This document shows positions 60,624 through 64,000 of a DNA stretch of 64,000 nucleotides, in pieces. Each line of letters starts with the position of its first letter. Within the stretch, counting starts at the first letter, position 1. The notes under the pieces were generated by a model. The model saw only the letters and a program-made list of their open reading frames with translations, did not search any database and was not told the origin of the DNA. The DNA is taken from the NCBI RefSeq assembly GCF_019925205.1, contig NC_083560.1, positions 24,447,145 through 24,511,144 of the forward strand, read 5' to 3'. This DNA is from Metopolophium dirhodum (taxonomy: Eukaryota > Arthropoda > Insecta > Hemiptera > Aphididae). The position numbers were made by a program, and so were the translations under genes.

Positions 60624-61202
60624 ATGAGTCCACCAATAATTGTCTGTAAGTCTACATTCGACATCCGAGCTTTTAACAAGAAAAGTATTACAGTTGGATT
60701 ACTAATTAATAAGCAGATTTCAATTATTTTATTATTAGAATGTAAACTTTCAAAGAAAATTATTACATTAAGTTTAGAAGAATGGTTCACACTGATGTCT
60801 GAATCTAATTACAATTCAATTATTAATAACCTAAATACCAGGGTGAGGCGTGTAAAGATTACCGATTCCTTTTCATATTCAATTAATGTTAAACAGAGTT
60901 CAATTACCCTACATCTAAACGAGGAATATATTACCTTGACACACGTAGATTTGTACCGGCTTCGTCAATTACAGAATTTGATTGATTTGTATGTGGTAGA
61001 CAAGCAAAAACGTTTAGCAAATTATCAAATTACTTTCAACACTGCATATGACCTAATTAAAAATGATGTCCGTGGTCTGCCATCCACTTGTCAAAGGAAC
61101 GAATTTACCAACCAATATATTCAAAACTATGATTTTAATTATTATAATCATTTACAGAACGAATTTAATAATCAAACAACCGTCTTGCTTTTAATAGTTT
61201 GA
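60624..61202 (+). CDS. Unrecognised protein, 192 aa
   Basis: Open frame with a plausible promoter upstream. I do not recognise the family. Two similar beta-rich segments are visible: residues 22-55 (ITVGLLINK...ITLSLEEWF) and 78-108 (VKITDSFSYSINVKQSSITLHLNEEYITL). The first, ending in a xLSLEEWxxLM pattern, faintly resembles single-stranded DNA-binding PC4-type proteins, but this is a weak impression only. The C-terminus is polar with many Asn and Tyr. No signal peptide or convincing transmembrane segment. The 3' end overlaps the end of the oppositely oriented spliced gene by 31 bp, a compact arrangement unlike the rest of the window. Confidence 0.6.
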   Translation: MSPPIIVCKSTFDIRAFNKKSITVGLLINKQISIILLLECKLSKKIITLSLEEWFTLMSESNYNSIINNLNTRVRRVKITDSFSYSINVKQSSITLHLNEEYITLTHVDLYRLRQLQNLIDLYVVDKQKRLANYQITFNTAYDLIKNDVRGLPSTCQRNEFTNQYIQNYDFNYYNHLQNEFNNQTTVLLLIV

Positions 61203-62085
61203 CGCTTTGGATCGGTTAGTAATTTATCAAATATAATTTGCATTGTCTCATTAAGACCAGTATGAAGTGTTTGATCTTTTGATTCGTCGGTCGTGTACAA
61301 TCTAACAGTAGCTTCACTGAACTTCCATCTATTACAACAAATTATTTTATTTAAAAACAAAAGAAGTAAATAAAATCAGTAAAAAAAAAACAGATTCAGC
61401 AATAGTTTTTAAATTTAAACCAATGTATTTACCTGTCCTTTACTGGTACATTCTCGATGTTAGTAACCTTATAATGACTTAGCACCCAAAGATCCTTTCC
61501 TTTTTCTTCAAAAGGCGTCTTTATTGTCACAACGCCATCTCCTTGTCTGAATGTTAGCGAATTAAATACTTCAACATCAAAATCTTCTGATCTCAAGCGT
61601 TCGCTGATATTATCTCTGTATGATGCATTCTATAAAAAAAAATAAATTATTTATGCTATCATTAGGAAAAAAATATTATTTTTATTACCATTTTATTCTG
61701 CTTCTTTTTCATAGGTTTTTTAACACTTGTTTTTTCTGCAGAACGTTTTGATCCAGGTTTTGTTTTTGAAAAAGACGGTCTTATATCAATTGATTCGCTA
61801 AAATGTTCATTCTGTGAAACATAAAACATAGTATATTATTTTTTACTGTTTTTTTCCATTATATATTTTTTTCTATGTCCCAAGAATTATACCCAAAGCG
61901 TTGAGTAATGTTACGACGCACTTCCAATATACTATGTTATAATCAGTCATTTAATATTATTTTAAGAATTATAACCATAGCGTTGAGTGGTGTTACGACC
62001 GGCCTCCAATTTTCTATGGTTATAAGATATTTAATAAGTAGTTACTAACCTCTGAATCAGTTGAAGCAATTGTACGGTACGACAT
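61172..62085 (-). CDS. Unrecognised spliced gene, 4 exons, ~170 aa
   Basis: Exons on the minus strand: 62050-62085 (ATG, 12 codons), 61689-61811 (41 codons), 61433-61629, and 61172-61328 to a TGA. All introns are GT..AG (donors GTTAGT, GTAATA, GTAAAT; acceptors TTTCACAG, TTTTATAG, TGTAATAG) and phases fit: the first two exons are multiples of three, and the last junction splits an Arg codon. The predicted product has an acidic start, a strongly basic middle (Lys-rich, residues 30-53, possible nuclear signal) and a compact C-terminal domain of about 115 residues with alternating beta-type stretches (DGVVTIKTPF, LWVLSHYKV, ATVRLYT) and an amphipathic helix (LNETMQIIFDKLL). I do not recognise it. 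TATA/CAGT promoter at 62145-62181. Confidence that it is a real gene is good because of the consistent splice signals. Confidence 0.7.
61887..62030. repeat. Two tandem ~75-bp units inside the first intron
   Basis: GAATTATACCCAAAGCGTTGAG and GAATTATAACCATAGCGTTGAG begin two units (61887 and 61967) that share TGTTACGAC and a CTTCCAAT/CCTCCAAT step. In the second unit ATAACCATAG...CTATGGTTAT can fold back. Confidence 0.75.
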
Positions 62086-62144
62086 TTTATTTTGGTAGTA
62101 TTTCTGTTGAACTGAGCTTCTTGTCCTGGGATGAAATCTTGAAG

Positions 62145-62181
62145 ACTGGTGAATATTAGAGAATACCCTCTGTCTTTTATA
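62145..62181 (-). promoter_or_regulatory. TATA box and CAGT initiator of the four-exon gene
   Basis: On the minus strand TATAAAA (62175-62181) and CAGT (62145-62148), 33 bases apart, 60 bp upstream of the ATG. The spacing equals that of the divergent promoter at 62797-62833. Confidence 0.6.
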
Positions 62182-62284
62182 CACAGATTTTTACCACTAC
62201 TTCAATAATTAAGTATACAAATGGTCATAGCCTTACATTATAGAAACCTGCTAAAACATGAACATACAGGTACAACAGCAAAAT

Positions 62285-62745
62285 CACATTACATGACTTT
62301 AAATTGACGCTAACATAACCTATCCCAGCCAAATGTTTATGACATTCACCTTTTACCATGGTCAATACCCTCCTTGAATAAATTTCTACAATAACCTTAC
62401 CTTAGATGGGTGCTGAAACATGTTCATATACAACAGCAAATTACATTACATGAATTTAAATTATTACAAACAGGATTTAAAATAAATTAGAATGTATACA
62501 TTCATTCTCAAAAACCAATTACATTATATGAATTTTAATTGTTGCTAACATAACCTGTCCAGCCAAATGTTATCACATTTACTAAATGTCAATGCTTAGA
62601 ATGTATACATTCATTCTCAAAAACCAATTATATTAAATGAATCTAAATTGCTGCTAATATAACCTGCTCAGTCAAATGTTTTCACATTTACTTAATGTCA
62701 ATGCCATTATAATATTAAAACAGGATGTAAAATAAGTTGAAATGT
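62285..62745. repeat. Tandem repeats between divergent promoters, with duplicated 14-bp palindrome
   Basis: Three to four diverged units share AACATAACCTGTCCAGCCAAATGTT and TTTACTAAATGTCAATGC. The last two units have a period of 109 bp (62489 and 62598) and each starts with GAATGTATACATTCATTCTC, which contains the perfect palindrome GAATGTATACATTC. The position between two divergent TATA boxes suggests an enhancer or regulator-binding array; an origin-like role is also conceivable. Confidence 0.65.
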
Positions 62746-62796
62746 TTAAATCCATCACAAAAAATTCTAATGAGAGAAGAGAGGGTTATTTTCGGG

Positions 62797-62833
62797 TATA
62801 AAACCCAGAATTTCTTAGCTTATCGTCATCAGT
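62797..62833 (+). promoter_or_regulatory. TATA box and TCAGT initiator, rightward
   Basis: TATAAAA (62797-62803) and CAGT (62830-62833), 33 bases apart. Drives transcription to the right, away from the four-exon gene. Confidence 0.6.
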
Positions 62834-63010
62834 TCAAGCAACAGCAGTTCCAAGAGCAGCCAGCAGCAGAACAGTCTTCTTCGCCAAAACAACAGCCAGC
62901 CAGCAGTTTACCAAACATCTTCAATAGCCAGTCAAAAGATTGTCAAAACAACTCTAACAAATAGACCAGCCATCATACTTAGAAAAAGTACCTCAATTTC
63001 TACAAGCTAT
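62830..63010 (+). other. Putative first exon of a rightward gene
   Basis: Starts at the initiator and runs to a strong splice donor (GCTAT|GTAAGTAC at 63010/63011). The exon is Gln/Ser-codon rich (CAGCAG, AGCAGC) and open in one frame for 60 codons, but has no ATG downstream of the initiator except an AT at its very end that would become ATG if the next exon begins with G. It may be a 5' UTR exon. The next exon is not found in the remaining 1 kb. Confidence 0.4.
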
Positions 63011-64000
63011 GTAAGTACTTTTTTTTTTTATTGTTATTATTTAATTTAACATCATATTTCTTTTTTTTAAAAAATAAAATAGAATAATAACAATTTATTG
63101 TTGTAATGATAATACAGTTTTATAATATTACTATGGGTATTGAGTGTTTAGACTTAAAGATTTTTTTTCATAGATTATTTAAAATAAAAACATTAAAATA
63201 GAAGTAGTTGAAAGACGGTTTCTCAACTCTCACTTTTAGTCACTACTATAATATAAGCTGTTTTCTTTTTTTTTTGTTAAGTTATGATCAAGTAACAATA
63301 ATACGTTATAATTACACCATAGAGTAATAATACTAAAATGAATTACACCACGTCTACAGTATAGAAGATAACTGATGTACCATACTATCATAGATTTACA
63401 TAGATAAGATAGAACATCGGGCTTATCATTCATCAATAATATTGATAATTATTACCTAACCTCAAAAATCTTTAATAGTCAATCTCTTTCATGATAATTA
63501 CTATAGATACCGTTATCTAGTAGTTGTTGCACGATACCTTGTTTTTATCAATGTTAAAATACTATAGCTGATTATAAATATTTGTTATAGATAACGTGAT
63601 TGTTGTATTACACGTGTAATATTATCTTACGTAAAATGTTTTAATATAAAAAATTTTTTTTATTATATTAAAATATTCAATAATGTTTAATGACTGTATA
63701 AAATATATCCTAAAACGTATATTATACACATATATAAATTTAAATTATTTTTTCTATAATGTTTTTTTTTATTGCTTTTACGTTAAGATTATTCGAAAGC
63801 TGCTGTCGCACGTTGATAGTAAACACGTAGTTGCTTTCGTGACAACGTAATGTTACCGTACGAACTCTACGATAGTTACAATCGCCCTATCTACTATTAA
63901 CTAACATATAAATTATCACGTTTTTTTCTATTATCGTGTGACGTAGCTTCACTAGCAACTAAAATTTTATTTTTTATGATATAAATGCTATATTGTCTAA
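63011..64000. other. Intron or intergenic AT-rich sequence to the window end
   Basis: No frame or RNA gene supported. Loose GATAAC / GTTATC words recur (63500-63600), and the last 200 bp are somewhat richer in CG. If the exon at 62830 is real, this is part of its first intron. Confidence 0.4.

Noticed and set aside
60624..62085. Densovirus NS/VP pair, because of opposite strands with overlapping 3' ends
   Set aside because: No helicase, Rep or phospholipase motifs could be seen in either protein; only the layout is similar.
62285..62745. CRISPR-like array from regularly spaced repeats
   Set aside because: Units are long, diverged and without spacers, and the genome is eukaryotic.

Overview
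The window looks like a piece of an insect nuclear genome, most likely an aphid. It is very AT-rich, with no operon organisation. It has long gene-poor stretches, eukaryotic transposon fossils (hAT, piggyBac, MITEs, a tRNA-derived SINE, an LTR retroelement with an envelope gene), introns with GT..AG borders, and TATA plus CAGT core promoters. The aphid assignment rests on my recollection of the MITE type at 6692-7107 and on general composition; it is inference.

Layout. (1) 1-11 kb: a near-perfect hairpin at the left edge, an old locally duplicated segment (about 1.1-5.4 kb) holding one small acidic-protein gene (4607-4855, minus), a 416-bp MITE and a 1.46-kb hAT-type MITE with a perfect 8-bp target duplication. 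(2) 11.4-20.7 kb: a dispersed repeat family, part of it in inverted orientation, carrying a three-level transposon nest. A BED-finger hAT element (14085-19860) is interrupted by a non-autonomous element with a 9-bp target duplication (15726-19266), which is itself interrupted by a piggyBac element (16271-18800, perfect TIRs and TTAA duplication) whose transposase has two reading-frame breaks. (3) 20.7-36.4 kb: mostly gene-free AT-rich sequence with further copies of the 1-5 kb unit, a tRNA-derived SINE and a GC-rich patch near 31.4 kb. (4) 36.4-56.7 kb: a giant palindrome. Two arms of about 5.3 and 6.1 kb, nearly identical and in opposite orientation, surround 8.9 kb that hold a minus-strand retroelement: gag (47184-49166), a protease-plus-OTU frame (45652-47172) joined to gag by an apparent -1 frameshift signal, and an F-type envelope gene (43210-45045). 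No reverse transcriptase, RNase H or integrase is present. Each arm ends internally in a 608-bp LTR. The right LTR carries a 4-bp target duplication and looks solo; the left is the 3' LTR of the provirus. The palindrome therefore seems to join two versions of one locus, one with a provirus and one with a solo LTR. (5) 57-64 kb: a short gene-dense patch with a single-BIR protein gene (59841-60239, plus), an unrecognised 192-residue ORF (60624-61202, plus), an unrecognised four-exon gene on the minus strand (61172-62085) that overlaps it tail to tail, and a further rightward first exon (62830-63010). The last two are divergently transcribed from matched TATA/CAGT promoters separated by tandem repeats that contain a duplicated 14-bp palindrome.

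The points that most deserve a second look are the RT-less gag-protease-OTU-env retroelement with its intact frameshift signal, the palindrome with provirus and solo LTR alleles, the triple transposon nest, and the compact BIR gene cluster with shared promoter architecture. All identifications come from reading motifs and repeats by eye; no database search was possible.
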